From: Pseudomonas poae | GTDB lineage: Bacteria > Pseudomonadota > Gammaproteobacteria > Pseudomonadales > Pseudomonadaceae | NCBI RefSeq assembly: GCF_001439785.1 | Contig: NZ_JYLI01000009.1 | Coordinates: 1-64,000, forward strand | DNA length: 64,000 nucleotides | Direction: 5' to 3' | Part shown: one piece after another, positions 1 to 10,526 of the stretch | Numbering within the stretch: the first letter of the stretch is position 1 | Layout of the letters: each line of letters begins with the position of its first letter | Made by a program: the position numbers and the translations under genes | Notes under the pieces: model-generated | What the model saw: only the letters and a program-made list of their open reading frames with translations | Told to the model about the DNA's origin: nothing | Database searches by the model: none

Positions 1-62
1 AGCACGAGGTCGGCAGCCTCGCGTTTGAATTCAGGAGTAAAGGAGCGGCGTTGTTTGGTCAT
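1..62 (-). CDS. IS3-type transposase OrfA, 5' fragment at window edge
   Basis: The first 20 codons of a transposase OrfA read leftwards off the window, starting MTKQRRSFTPEFKREAADLV. The STPEFK-like start with KREAADLV is the helix-turn-helix N-terminus typical of IS3/IS2-type OrfA proteins, which bind the element ends and, fused to OrfB by frameshifting, carry out transposition. The ATG is at 60-62, with the presumed element end about 65 bases upstream. The rest of the element lies outside the window, so completeness cannot be judged. Confidence 0.8.
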   Translation of the reverse strand, partial: MTKQRRSFTPEFKREAADLV

Positions 63-128
63 CTGACACCTCGATCTGGCGAGCATTCTCGCCTAAATGG
101 GTGTCCGGTTTCATTAGACCACTACACA
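1..128 (-). mobile_element. End of an IS3-family-like insertion sequence
   Basis: Read on the minus strand, the sequence just upstream of the transposase start runs TGTAGTGGTCTAATGAAACC then GGACACC, the kind of terminal repeat seen at the left end of IS3-family elements in Pseudomonas. The outer boundary is placed at about 126-128, where the minus strand begins TGTG/TGTA. The opposite end and target duplication are outside the window, so the exact boundary is inferred. Confidence 0.6.
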
Positions 129-183
129 ATAGGGTTAGTGAAGAATGGGTCGGTGCTTTGTATTGGAGTTGCCTGTAAACAGC

Positions 184-222
184 AAAAGCCCCTGAAATGG
201 TTGAACACTTCAGGGGCTTTTT
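184..222. terminator. Rho-independent terminator (bidirectional)
   Basis: A perfect 13-bp inverted repeat (AAAAGCCCCTGAA at 184-196 and its complement at 209-221) encloses a 12-base loop and is flanked by T-runs on both strands. It lies between the IS end and the stop of the broken LbH gene, so it most likely ended that minus-strand gene originally. Confidence 0.85.
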
Positions 223-259
223 CGTTCCTGCCGTTTGAATATGACCAGTGCCGAGGCGT

Positions 260-562
260 TCAATCGTAAGCGAACTGGTCAATCAATCCCAAGCGAGGCA
301 CATGAGTATCGGGCCGCAACAGCGCGCCAGGGGCAATGACGGCGTTTGCACCAATCTTGCAACCGTCTCCCACCAGGGCGCCGAATGTGCTCACTCCCGT
401 CTCGATCACCTTATCCAGATAACGGATTTTGATTTGCGCCCCGTTCAGTTCGTTGCGGTAATTGGCAATGATCGCACCGGCCTCGATATTTACGGCCTCA
501 GCGGGCATCAGGCCCGGGGTGGGTCATCGTTCGATGAATGCATTGATTTCAAACAGCGTCAT
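260..562 (-). pseudogene. Broken left-handed beta-helix (hexapeptide) transferase gene
   Basis: A minus-strand reading frame opens at 562 with MTLFEINAFIER, hits an in-frame TGA at 524-526, and then continues open to a stop at 260. The downstream part (82 codons from an ATG at 508 that lacks a ribosome site) has the C-terminal left-handed beta-helix pattern of sugar-phosphate nucleotidyltransferase or acetyltransferase proteins: AGAIIANYRNE, then FGALVGDGCKIG and ANAVIAPGALL. The N-terminal helix coils expected before AGAIIANY are missing, so an internal deletion joined the start of the gene to its end. The substrate cannot be told. The neighbouring IS makes transposition-linked decay plausible. 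The alternative is that the 82-codon piece alone is expressed. Confidence 0.55.
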
Positions 563-622
563 GGCGTGTTATTCCGAAAAAGGTAACCGCAGATCTGCAC
601 GGCCCGAGCTAAAACGATAACG

Positions 623-751
623 CTACTTTTTACCCTTCGATTTTGTCGACGGTTTTTTATCCGTTTCCCTCACCGTCTCCCTTGGCCTTTTCTTCGCCTC
701 AGCTTCCGTCACGTATTCCCCTGTAACTGCATCACGATAGCGTGTTGGCAT
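623..751 (-). CDS. Small conserved hydrophilic protein (42 aa)
   Basis: The protein begins MPTRYRDAVTGEYVTEAEAK and ends in a lysine-rich tail. The YRDA-TGEYVT opening followed by a charged tail is shared by a group of very short bacterial and phage proteins of unknown function. I start it at 751 because CAGGGAG lies five bases before that ATG, whereas the longer frame to 823 has no ribosome site and odd composition. No function can be given. Confidence 0.6.
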   Translation of the reverse strand: MPTRYRDAVTGEYVTEAEAKKRPRETVRETDKKPSTKSKGKK

Positions 752-880
752 ATAAAGCTCCCTGACAGTAGGTCGCCACAGCGGCGACAGGTTTGAGGCT
801 AGCTCGCAGCCTTGCGCGCGCAAGTTTCAGGGCGGGCATTCTCTTTATCAGGTTTTTCCAGATCGAATACGTCTGCGGCC

Positions 881-921
881 AAAACAAAAAAGGCCCGCCA
901 AACTCATCGCCTGGCAGGCCT
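881..921 (-). terminator. Terminator of the MFS transporter gene
   Basis: On the minus strand AGGCCTGCCAGGCG pairs with TGGCGGGCCT (imperfect 10-bp stem) and is followed by TTTTTTGTTTT. It lies 17 bases past the stop of the 938-2164 gene. Confidence 0.8.
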
Positions 922-937
922 CTGCAAAAGCTAACGG

Positions 938-2164
938 TCAGGCTGGCTGCGCGACCAGTCGGTTACTGACATTCCTCCCCAGCACCAGCACCGTTACAAA
1001 CCCGAAGCCCACCAGTACCGTGGCAAGACTCAACAACACCGAGTTGCCCATCTGATCAACGATCTGCCCGCCAAAGAAAGAGCCCAGCGCAATGATCACC
1101 TGAAACAGCGCGACAAACAGTGGCATGCCGCGCTCCACATCCTTGGGCGCCACCACGAACATCCAGATGCTGGAGCACGCCGGGAACGCGCCGAACGCGA
1201 AGCCCCACAGTGCGATCAGTAGCGCGGCGCCGGTCATGCCGGTGGCGAAGTGGGGGAACAGCGCGGTGCTGGTGCCGATCATCAGCGCGACCAGCAGCAG
1301 GGTATTGCGCACGCTGCGGTTGGCGGCGAAGCCAGCGAACACATTGCCCGCCACCCCGGCCACACCAAACAGCAGCAGCAACGAGCTGATGGTCTGCCCA
1401 TCAAAGCCGGCACTGTATTTGAAAAACGGCGCGACATAAGTGTAGGCAGCAAAGTGCGCCAGCCCGATCAGCAGTACCGCAATCAGGCCCACCCGCGCCT
1501 GCGGGTTGTAAAACAACGCCGGCAGGTCACTGACACGAATCGCTTTTTCCGGATTGAGCCGTGGCAGCAGAAGCACCTGCGCCAGCAGCACCGGTACGCC
1601 CATCAGTGCGGTCACCAGAAAGGTCATGCGCCAGCCCATCAGGCCGCTGAGCCAGGTGCCCACCGGCACGCCCAGCACGGTGGCCAGGGTCACGCCCATC
1701 ATGATGATCGACGTAGCCTTCGCCACGTCGACGCCCTTGGGCGCCAGGCGGCCACTGAGGGCGATGGCCGTGGCCCAGAAGCCGCCGATGCTTATGCCCA
1801 GTAATACACGCCCAAACAACAGCACGTTGAAATCACTGGCAAACGCCACGATGCCGTTGGCGATGATCATGATCAGCGTCAGGCTGATCAGCAGATAGCG
1901 ACGGTCCATCGCGCCGATGCTCACTGACAGAAACGGCGCGGCAAGGGCAGCCATGATGCCGGGCAGGGTCACCATCAGCCCGGCGTGGCCGGCCGTGATG
2001 CCCAGGTCGCTGGCGACGTCGTTGAGCACGCCCACCGGGAGAAACTCACTGGTCACCAGGGCGAATGCGCCCACGGCAACCGACAGAATCGCCAGCCACT
2101 GCTGTTTGACGCTCTGTTGATTATGTTCGGGAAGGCCGCTGGAGGCCTGGCTGGCACTTGGCAT
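938..2164 (-). CDS. MFS transporter, DHA1 family (NepI/AraJ-like exporter)
   Basis: This 408-aa inner-membrane protein has about twelve hydrophobic segments and the DHA1 signature region near the N-terminus (SEFLPVGVLNDVASDLGI, then a DRRY loop between helices 2 and 3). The GISIGGFWATA stretch in helix 5 resembles the purine-ribonucleoside exporter NepI and sugar or arabinose exporters such as AraJ. It probably expels a small metabolite by proton antiport; the substrate cannot be read from sequence. A TTG at 2179 gives a five-residue longer version, but the ATG at 2164 has GGA about ten bases upstream and is preferred. The gene stands alone, divergent from the chemoreceptor gene. The 260-base shared upstream region holds a GCCGA-CAAA-TCGGC inverted repeat at 2242-2255, a possible operator. 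Confidence 0.85.
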   Translation of the reverse strand: MPSASQASSGLPEHNQQSVKQQWLAILSVAVGAFALVTSEFLPVGVLNDVASDLGITAGHAGLMVTLPGIMAALAAPFLSVSIGAMDRRYLLISLTLIMIIANGIVAFASDFNVLLFGRVLLGISIGGFWATAIALSGRLAPKGVDVAKATSIIMMGVTLATVLGVPVGTWLSGLMGWRMTFLVTALMGVPVLLAQVLLLPRLNPEKAIRVSDLPALFYNPQARVGLIAVLLIGLAHFAAYTYVAPFFKYSAGFDGQTISSLLLLFGVAGVAGNVFAGFAANRSVRNTLLLVALMIGTSTALFPHFATGMTGAALLIALWGFAFGAFPACSSIWMFVVAPKDVERGMPLFVALFQVIIALGSFFGGQIVDQMGNSVLLSLATVLVGFGFVTVLVLGRNVSNRLVAQPA

Positions 2165-2425
2165 GGTGTCGGATTCCAAGGATGAATGTCGCCTTTAGTC
2201 AGGCGGGGGGAGGGCTGCGGGAGGGGATTATAGAGATGACCGCCGACAAATCGGCAGGCGCTCGTTTCGATAGTCATCATCAGTGTGATCGATGTGATGC
2301 TTTGAGCACGAATTCTACCTTGGATATCAGGACTCTTTATTTCCGTTTTTTTCCCTCAAGTCCAAGCCTGTCAGGCCGAAACGCTGTCATACGATGTCGT
2401 ATCCCTCCCCATGAGAGCCCTCAAA

Positions 2426-4051
2426 ATGTCCCTTCGCAGCCTGTCCATCGCCCGCCGTGCCGGTCTGGGTTTTGCCTTGATTGCCTTGCTTGTGGCCCTG
2501 CTGGGCTTTTTCGCGCTGTCGAACATGGCGAGTATTCGCGCCCGGGCGGTGCAGGTGGAGAGTGGGCTGGTGCCGAAGATGCGGCTGGTGGCCGATATTC
2601 GCGAAATCATGCTGCGTATCCGCACGATTTCGTTGCGCATGGCGTTGGACACCAACCCGGCGAACCTTGCGATGTACCGCGGTCAGATGGACACCCGCAG
2701 CCAGGACCTGACCAAGAAGCTGGCCGAGCTCGACGCGTTGGTCGACACGCCTGAAGTGCGCGCGCTTTACGATCAGTTCCAGGTCTCGCTGCGCCAGTAC
2801 CAGCAAGGGCTGTCGCAGTCGTTCGTGCTGGCCGACAAGCAGCAGGGCGCTGAACTCAACAAGTTGCTGCTGGTGGACATGAAAACCGTGGTCGATGGCT
2901 CCGGGGCCCAGCTCAACGCACTCGGCGACTATTACAACAGCCAGATCAACCAGCTGGGCCAGGCGGCAGAGGCGCAATACAGCCGCTCGCTCACCATGGT
3001 GTTCGGTTTTGTGATCCTGGCGGGGGTGAGCACGGTGGCCCTGGCCTGGTTGTTGACGCGCAGTATTGTCGGCCCATTGGGACAGGCCATGCGTGCTGCG
3101 GAAAACGTTGCACGCGGCGATCTGACCCAGACCGTCGAAGTCAGTGGCGACGACGAGGTGACCCGCTTGCTCGTCGCGTTGCAATCGATGCAAGGCAACC
3201 TGCGCGATACCTTGCAGCTGATTCGCCAGTCTGCGGTACAAGTGTCCGCCTCGGCCACCGACCTCAATGGCATCACCGACCAGAGCAGCCGCAGCCTGCA
3301 ACAGCAAACGGCAGAGATCGAGCAGGCAGCCACGGCGGTCAACGAGATGACCTCGGCCGCCGACGAGGTGGCGCGCAACGCGGTTTCTACTTCCGAATCC
3401 ACCAGGCTCTCCAATGAAACCGCGCGCGAAGGCCAGCACCGCGTCGGCGAAACAGTCAGCGCGATTCAGGCCCTGAGCAGCAACATCGGCGAAACCTCGA
3501 ACCTGGTGCAGAACCTGGCCGAACAATCGCGGGACATCGGCAAGGTGCTCGACGTAATTCGCTCCATCGCCGAGCAGACCAACCTGCTGGCCCTTAACGC
3601 CGCTATCGAGGCGGCGCGTGCCGGCGAGTCAGGGCGTGGCTTCGCGGTGGTGGCCGATGAAGTGCGGGCGCTGGCCCATCGCACCCAGCAATCGACCCTG
3701 GAGATCGACCAGATGGTGACCGCCATGCGCACTGGCTCCAATGATGCGCTGGCGTCGATGCAGTCAAGCACCCAGCGCGCCACCGAGACCTTGAGCCTGG
3801 CCGAGGGCGCCGGTGGTGCCTTGAGTCGGATCACTGATTCGATCGATGAGATTCACCAGCGCAACCTGGTGATCGCCAGTGCGGCCGAGGAGCAGGCCCA
3901 GGTGGCTAAAGAAGTCGACCGCAACATCGTGAATATCCGTGACCTGTCGGCGCAGTCGTCCTCGGGCGCCGGGCAGGTCAGCGGTTCGAGCCAGGAGCTG
4001 GCACGCTTGGCGGTAGCGCTCAACGACGCCGTGGCGCGGTTTCGCCTGTAG
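2426..4051 (+). CDS. Methyl-accepting chemotaxis protein (4HB-HAMP-MCP)
   Basis: This 541-aa transmembrane chemoreceptor has one membrane segment at about residues 10-32, a periplasmic four-helix-bundle ligand domain (4HB_MCP type, about 33-190), a second segment at about 190-212, a HAMP domain, and a cytoplasmic signalling hairpin. The hairpin tip is the highly conserved [19 protein letters not shown] followed by [12 protein letters not shown]. It should control CheA activity in polar arrays. The C-terminus ends ARFRL with no CheR/CheB-binding pentapeptide. An ATG at 2411 would add five residues but has no ribosome site, so 2426 is chosen. It is convergent with the hybrid kinase gene of the stressosome operon. 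The ligand is unknown. Confidence 0.92.
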   Translation: MSLRSLSIARRAGLGFALIALLVALLGFFALSNMASIRARAVQVESGLVPKMRLVADIREIMLRIRTISLRMALDTNPANLAMYRGQMDTRSQDLTKKLAELDALVDTPEVRALYDQFQVSLRQYQQGLSQSFVLADKQQGAELNKLLLVDMKTVVDGSGAQLNALGDYYNSQINQLGQAAEAQYSRSLTMVFGFVILAGVSTVALAWLLTRSIVGPLGQAMRAAENVARGDLTQTVEVSGDDEVTRLLVALQSMQGNLRDTLQLIRQSAVQVSASATDLNGITDQSSRSLQQQTAEIEQAATAVNEMTSAADEVARNAVSTSESTRLSNETAREGQHRVGETVSAIQALSSNIGETSNLVQNLAEQSRDIGKVLDVIRSIAEQTNLLALNAAIEAARAGESGRGFAVVADEVRALAHRTQQSTLEIDQMVTAMRTGSNDALASMQSSTQRATETLSLAEGAGGALSRITDSIDEIHQRNLVIASAAEEQAQVAKEVDRNIVNIRDLSAQSSSGAGQVSGSSQELARLAVALNDAVARFRL

Positions 4052-4069
4052 TGCCTGGGGAGCGTCGGC

Positions 4070-5984
<1,915 letters not shown>

Positions 5985-5995
<11 letters not shown>

Positions 5996-6848
5996 CGACA
6001 GTCTCGTTTTCGATGGACAGAGGAATGATCACGTAGAACAGCGAGCCCACGCCGGGCGTACTTTCCACGCCCACGCGTCCGCCCAGCAATTCAGCGAAAC
6101 GCTTGCACAGCGACAGGCCCAGGCCGGTGCCGCGCAGGCGTTTTTGCAGCGGCGAGTCGATCTGCGAAAAGTCTTCGAACAGGTTGTTGTGCAGCTCGGC
6201 GGGAATGCCCAGGCCCGTGTCCAGCACCGCAAAGCGCATCTCGCGGTCGTTCTCCATGCGAGCCGACACCCGCACCTCGCCTTGCAGGGTGAATTTGAGC
6301 GCGTTGGAGATGAAGTTGCGCAGGATCTGCGCCAGCTTCTTGTCATCGGTATACAGCTTGGGCAAGCCGGCGGGCTCTTCAAAGATCAGGTCCACCGACG
6401 AGGCATCGACGATGGGCCGGAACATTCCGCGCAGCGCCGAGAACAGATCGAACATGTCGAACCAGGCCGGCGAGATGGAAATACGCCCGGCCTCGATCTT
6501 GGCCAGGTCCAGCAGGTCATCGACCATTTCCCGCAGCTCGCTGGCGGAGCTGCGAATGAACCCGACCTGAGTGTGTTGCTCAGGGCTCAGCGGGCCATCG
6601 AGTTCATCCACCAGCAGGCTGGTGATGCTCAGGATCGAACCCAGGGGTGTGCGAAATTCATGGCTCATATACGACAGGAAGCGGCTCTTGAGGTCCGATG
6701 CCTGGCGCAGTTGGTCGGCCTGCATGTCCAGCTCGGCATACAGCGCCAGCACGCCCTGGTTGGTCTCTTCCAGTTCGGCGCGCAGGGCGTCGCCTTCCAG
6801 GCGCAGGCGTTTGACTTCATCGGCGAGGGAGGCAGTGGTTTCAGCCAT
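5985..6848 (-). CDS. Soluble sensor histidine kinase of the stressosome operon
   Basis: This 287-aa protein has an N-terminal coiled coil (residues 5-52, heptad-like Leu/Glu-rich), a HisKA dimerisation helix with H63 in MSHEFRTPLG, and a HATPase_c domain (N-box LRNFISNALKFT, G1 DTGLGIP, G2 GTGLGLSLCKR). There is no membrane segment and no sensor domain, so it is expected to be driven by a partner protein, plausibly RsbT or the phosphatase encoded just upstream. The start at 6848 is set by GGAGG six bases before the ATG and gives an 8-base overlap with the phosphatase gene. The likely phosphate acceptor is the hybrid protein encoded immediately downstream. Confidence 0.9.
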
Positions 6849-7848
6849 TGATGGCCTCCAGGGCAATCACGAACACGGTAACGTCATCCCGGCCGCGACA
6901 GAAATCACGGTGCAGAATGGCGGCGATCAGGGCCGGATGGCGGTGCACCAGGCCCGGGTAATCGGCAAGGTTCCAGCGTGACTGCAAGCCGTCGCTGTAC
7001 AGAATCAGCAACTGTCCGGTCACTTGAGCGTAGTCGAAGGGCTGGGCCTTGCGAAATTGCACGCCGACGATCCCAGGGTGCGAGGCCAGCCCCCGAGGCT
7101 TGCCATGGCCGATCAGGCTGGCGCCGATGTTGCCGATGCCGGTGAAGCGCAGGGTGTCGGCCGAGGCATCGTATTGAGCAATCGCCATGGCGCCGCCGCG
7201 GGTGCCGCTCATGCCCACATGCAGGTCGTTCATCAGCACGGTCGGGTCGAGAAACGCATCCTGCGCGAACACCGCCTCACCGGCCTGCGAGGCGCGCTCG
7301 GCATCAATGCCATGGCCCAGGCCATCAGCCACCATCACGCTGAAGCGTCCCGGCTCGACCATCAGGTGCCAGGCATCGCCGCAATGCGGGTCGTCGTGCA
7401 ACGAATGCTGGCTGACCCCGTAACGGATGTCGCGAGCCGTCGAGGCTCGCGGATACAGGCGCGCGAGCATCGCCGTGCCACGCGAATCGGCATGTACATC
7501 GAACACCTGGGCCAGGCGCGAAATCGCGCCCATGCCGATGCCCTGGGTGCCGCTGGTGGAAAAACCGTCCACCAGGCAGTTATCCAGGTCGAAGCCCTGA
7601 CCGCGGTCCACGGCGATCATCTCCACGCCGCCGTTGCCGGTGGCGCGCAGGTGCAACTGGCCGTGATTGGCATGCTTGAGGATATTGCTGGCAAGCTCGG
7701 TGGCCACCAGCGCCACGCGCCCGGCGTCGGTTTCGTCAAAGCCCAGTTGCTCGGCCAGCAGCTGCGCCGTGCGGCGCGCGTAGCCCACCTGACTGACGTC
7801 CTCGACCCCTAGCACCTGGGTCAGTGCACTGTGGATATTCAGGACCAT
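6841..7848 (-). CDS. RsbX-like PP2C/SpoIIE phosphatase with N-terminal kinase-fold domain
   Basis: This 335-aa protein has two domains. Residues 1-135 form a GHKL/HATPase_c_2 domain of the RsbT/RsbW type (N-box ELASNILKHA, then DRGQGFD and GTQGIGMGAISRL). Residues 145-335 form a SpoIIE/PP2C phosphatase (metal-binding ADGLGHGIDAE, YSDGL, GRDDVTVFVI). In Bacillus, RsbX is only the phosphatase, which resets the stressosome by removing phosphate from RsbR and RsbS. Here the phosphatase is fused to a switch-kinase-like ATPase. The gene overlaps rsbT by 10 bases. It could reset the stressosome, act as the output that RsbT activates (an RsbU-like role), or both. Family known; role inferred. Confidence 0.85.
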   Translation of the reverse strand: MVLNIHSALTQVLGVEDVSQVGYARRTAQLLAEQLGFDETDAGRVALVATELASNILKHANHGQLHLRATGNGGVEMIAVDRGQGFDLDNCLVDGFSTSGTQGIGMGAISRLAQVFDVHADSRGTAMLARLYPRASTARDIRYGVSQHSLHDDPHCGDAWHLMVEPGRFSVMVADGLGHGIDAERASQAGEAVFAQDAFLDPTVLMNDLHVGMSGTRGGAMAIAQYDASADTLRFTGIGNIGASLIGHGKPRGLASHPGIVGVQFRKAQPFDYAQVTGQLLILYSDGLQSRWNLADYPGLVHRHPALIAAILHRDFCRGRDDVTVFVIALEAING

Positions 7849-8243
7849 CGGGTGATCGTCACGCGGGTGCCTTTACCCGGCGCGGTCTCCAGTTCGAATT
7901 CATCCACCAGGCGCTTGGCACCGGTCAGCCCCAGGCCCAGACCGCCACCGGAGGTCCAGCCATCGGTCATCGCCAGCTTGAGGTCGGGAATGCCCGGGCC
8001 TTCGTCACGAAAGGTCAGCCGCACGCCGGGGCGCAGGTCTTTTTCCAGCACCTCCCAATCCATATAGCCGCCACCGCCGTACACCACGGTGTTACGCGCC
8101 AGCTCGCTGACGGCCGTGACCAGCTTGGTCAGATCGATCAGGCGCATGCCGCATTCCTGGGCCAGCTTGCGTACCAATTGTCGCGCCAGCACAACGTCCT
8201 GTTCGATCAGCACGGGATGCGTGCCGCTGCTGGCTTCGGTCAT
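7839..8243 (-). CDS. rsbT: RsbT-like switch protein serine/threonine kinase
   Basis: This 134-aa single-domain GHKL kinase matches RsbT in length and motifs: N-box ELARNTVVYGGGG (E47, N51), G1 DEGPGIPDL (D80) and G2 GGGLGLGLTGAKRL. In the Bacillus stressosome RsbT is held by RsbR/RsbS, phosphorylates both under stress, is released, and then activates a downstream phosphatase. The start overlaps the rsbS stop by four bases (ATGA), implying coupled translation and matched amounts. Because no sigma-B, RsbV, RsbW or RsbU gene is present here, its downstream partner is probably one of the next three products. Confidence 0.92.
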   Translation of the reverse strand: MTEASSGTHPVLIEQDVVLARQLVRKLAQECGMRLIDLTKLVTAVSELARNTVVYGGGGYMDWEVLEKDLRPGVRLTFRDEGPGIPDLKLAMTDGWTSGGGLGLGLTGAKRLVDEFELETAPGKGTRVTITRWS

Positions 8244-8602
8244 GAGTGTTCAACCCGGTCGCGCAGCAATTTCATGCCGCGCTCCACATTCAATGCGGTG
8301 GCCACGCCCGGCAGGTTCATGCCCAGTTCCACCAGGGTGATGGCCACGGCCGGCTGCATGCCCACCAGCACCGTCTGGGCGTCCATGATGCGCGACAGGC
8401 CCGAGATGGTGCCGATCATGCGGCCGATGAACGAGTCGACCATGTCCAGCGCCGAAATATCGATCAACACACCGCGCGCCGAGGTGCGGCTGATGCGTTC
8501 CGACAGGTCGTCCTGCAGGGTCAGCGCGAGTTGGTCGTGCATGTCCACCTGGATGGTCACGAGCAGAAACTCGCCCATCTGCAAAATAGGGATGCGTTCC
8601 AT
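8240..8602 (-). CDS. rsbS: RsbS-like stressosome scaffold (STAS domain)
   Basis: This 120-aa protein is a single STAS domain. The phosphorylation loop reads IDISALDMVDSFIGR, with S57 at the position of the RsbT-phosphorylated serine (S59) of Bacillus RsbS. It starts with MERIPILQMG, typical of RsbS. Together with RsbR it should form the large pseudo-icosahedral stressosome that sequesters RsbT. The ATG at 8602 is two bases past the rsbR stop. A longer open frame to 8959 is only a shadow of rsbR. Confidence 0.92.
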   Translation of the reverse strand: MERIPILQMGEFLLVTIQVDMHDQLALTLQDDLSERISRTSARGVLIDISALDMVDSFIGRMIGTISGLSRIMDAQTVLVGMQPAVAITLVELGMNLPGVATALNVERGMKLLRDRVEHS

Positions 8603-8604
8603 GC

Positions 8605-9456
8605 TCAGACTGCCTTGCTGATGTTGACGCCCAGACGCTTGAGGGCCAGCGCCAGAGCGTCGGCCAGGTTGGCCTTGGTGACGACGCCTTGCAGGTCGAG
8701 CCCCAGGTGCACGATGGTCTGGGCAATTTGCGGACGCACGCCGCTGATGATGCAGTCGGCGCCCATCAGGCGGATCGCGGTAACGGTCTTGAGCAGGTGC
8801 TGGGCCACCAGGGTGTCCACGGTCGGCACGCCAGTGATGTCGATAATGGCGATTTCCGAACCGGTGTCGACGATGCGCTGCAGCAGCGATTCCATCACCA
8901 CCTGGGTGCGTTGCGAATCCAGGGTGCCGATCATCGGCAGGGCCAGCACGCCGTCCCACAACTTGACCACCGGAGTGGACAGCTCGAGCAGTTCTTCCTG
9001 CTGGCGCTTGATCACCGCCTCACGGGATTTCTGGAAGGTGCGGATGGTGTGCATGCCCAGGCCGTCGAGCAGTTCGGACACTTCCCATAATTGCTCGGCC
9101 AGTTGCGCGCCGTCGTTGGCGTATTCGCGCTGCAGCAGGGCGAACACCGGGCCCTTGAGGGCGAAAATGAAGCTGGCGGTCTGCTGGGAATCCTGGCCGA
9201 CCAGTGCGCGGCTGTGGGACAGTTTCTCCAGGAACAGCCGGGTCTGTGCCCAGTTTTCGTGATTGATGTTTTGCGAGCCGCCGTTATGCAGGGCGTCGGC
9301 GAGCAGGTTGAGGAAGTCGCCCGTCTGTTGCTTGACGTCGTCCCCTTTGAGGTTGCGTGTGGCGCCCGTGGCCTCCAGGCTGTGCGTCCATTCGTTGAGC
9401 AGGTCAATGCGATTGTCTTGCAATGCCTGGACTGTTTTTGCCTGCAGAGTTGCCAC
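8605..9456 (-). CDS. rsbR: RsbR-like stressosome sensor (globin-like N-domain + STAS)
   Basis: This 283-aa protein has an alpha-helical N-terminal half (residues 1-150, resembling the haem-less globin fold of RsbR sensors) and a C-terminal STAS domain (about 163-276). At the two known RsbT target positions it has S181 (in GTLDSQR, where Bacillus RsbRA has Thr171) and T215 (in VPTVDTLVAQH, matching Thr205). The VRPQIAQTIVHLGLDL stretch is characteristic of the family. GTG start at 9456 with AAAGGAG upstream. First gene of the operon; the only RsbR paralogue in this window, so the stressosome may have a single sensor type unless others lie elsewhere. Confidence 0.93.
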   Translation of the reverse strand: MATLQAKTVQALQDNRIDLLNEWTHSLEATGATRNLKGDDVKQQTGDFLNLLADALHNGGSQNINHENWAQTRLFLEKLSHSRALVGQDSQQTASFIFALKGPVFALLQREYANDGAQLAEQLWEVSELLDGLGMHTIRTFQKSREAVIKRQQEELLELSTPVVKLWDGVLALPMIGTLDSQRTQVVMESLLQRIVDTGSEIAIIDITGVPTVDTLVAQHLLKTVTAIRLMGADCIISGVRPQIAQTIVHLGLDLQGVVTKANLADALALALKRLGVNISKAV

Positions 9457-9490
9457 GGGTAATCTCCTTTAAGCCATGAATAAAGTGATG

Positions 9491-9509
9491 GCAATTTATA
9501 CTAAATTGC
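9491..9509. promoter_or_regulatory. Perfect palindrome upstream of the stressosome operon
   Basis: GCAATTTA at 9491-9498 and TAAATTGC at 9502-9509 form a perfect 8-bp inverted repeat with a 3-base spacer. It sits 35 bases before the rsbR start in an otherwise GC-rich genome, and the AT-rich core may overlap the operon promoter. It is a good candidate operator; the binding protein is unknown. Confidence 0.5.
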
Positions 9510-9623
9510 ATCGCTCGGAACCTTTTTCAGCGAATCTGACAGCAACGCCCCGGCCGGGCTGACTGCGCGTGAACCGTGCCTGTAAGGTAGTATCGCGGTT
9601 CACTTTGAACCAGCAGCCGACCC

Positions 9624-10526
9624 GTGATCATCAACTTCGACCTCAACGACCTCCAAGCCTTCCGCGCCGTGGTGGACAAGGGCAGCTTTCGCGGCGCCGC
9701 CGAGGCCATCCGTATCTCGCAACCGGCCCTCAGCCGGCGCATCGAAAAACTCGAGTCGGCGCTGGCGGTCAAGCTGTTCGAGCGCACCACGCGCCGCGTC
9801 AGCCTGACCATGGTCGGTCGCGCGTTCCTGCCGCAGGTCGAGCGCATGCTCGACGACCTCGACATCGCGCTCATGGGCATCAGTAATGTGGCCTCCACCC
9901 GCATGGGCAACGTGACCATCGCCTGCGTGCCGTCCACGGCGTACTACTTCATGCCTCACGTGATCTCCGAATTCCACAAGCTGTACCCCAAGATTCGCCT
10001 GCGTGTGCTCGATGCCAGTGCCGGCGAGGTGTGCAATGCGGTGGAAAGCGGCGAGGCGGATTTTGGCGTGAGTTTCAGCGGCAGCCTGGCCGATGAGGTG
10101 GAGTTCGAGCTGTTGCTGCAGGAGCGCTATGTGCTGGCCTGCCGGCGTGATCACCCGTTGGCCGAGCGCGACAGCGTAAGCTGGGCCGAAGCCTACGAGC
10201 ACGACTACATCACGGTGGACAAGACCTCGGGCAACCGCTTCCTGCTGGACCAGGCCCTGCGTGGAGTGCGGGTGAAAAAACCGAGCATCTGCGAGACCCA
10301 CCACGTGACCACGATGATCGGGCTGGTGGAGGCGGGGTTGGGCGTTGCGATGGTGCCATCGATTGCGATGCCGGCGTGCGAGCACCCGATTCTGGTGAGC
10401 GTGCCGCTGGTGGAGCCGCAGGTGATGCGCAACGTGGGCTTGATAAAACGCCGCGGGCGGACATTGCCGCCAGCGGCGCTGGAGTTGGAACGGTTGGTGC
10501 GGGAGATGCCGTTTCGGTCAGCGTGA
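9624..10526 (+). CDS. LysR-type regulator
   Basis: This 300-aa regulator has an N-terminal winged helix-turn-helix (residues 5-64; GSFRGAAEAIRISQPALSRR then LFERTTRRVSLT) and a substrate-binding effector domain (about 92-293). The start codon is GTG at 9624. Its 3' end overlaps the end of the convergent binding-protein gene by nine bases. It is oriented towards the binding protein/MFS pair and may regulate it, although LysR proteins more often sit divergent to their target. It is divergent from rsbR, separated by 167 bases. The inducer is unknown. Confidence 0.88.
   Translation: MIINFDLNDLQAFRAVVDKGSFRGAAEAIRISQPALSRRIEKLESALAVKLFERTTRRVSLTMVGRAFLPQVERMLDDLDIALMGISNVASTRMGNVTIACVPSTAYYFMPHVISEFHKLYPKIRLRVLDASAGEVCNAVESGEADFGVSFSGSLADEVEFELLLQERYVLACRRDHPLAERDSVSWAEAYEHDYITVDKTSGNRFLLDQALRGVRVKKPSICETHHVTTMIGLVEAGLGVAMVPSIAMPACEHPILVSVPLVEPQVMRNVGLIKRRGRTLPPAALELERLVREMPFRSA

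Noticed and set aside
524..526. In-frame TGA as a selenocysteine codon
   Set aside because: There is no SECIS-like hairpin in the right place and the flanking coil sequence is missing; a deletion is the simpler explanation.
8240..8959. Longer frame upstream of rsbS
   Set aside because: The extra 119 residues are the antisense-like out-of-frame shadow of rsbR; RsbS itself starts at 8602 with a family-typical N-terminus.
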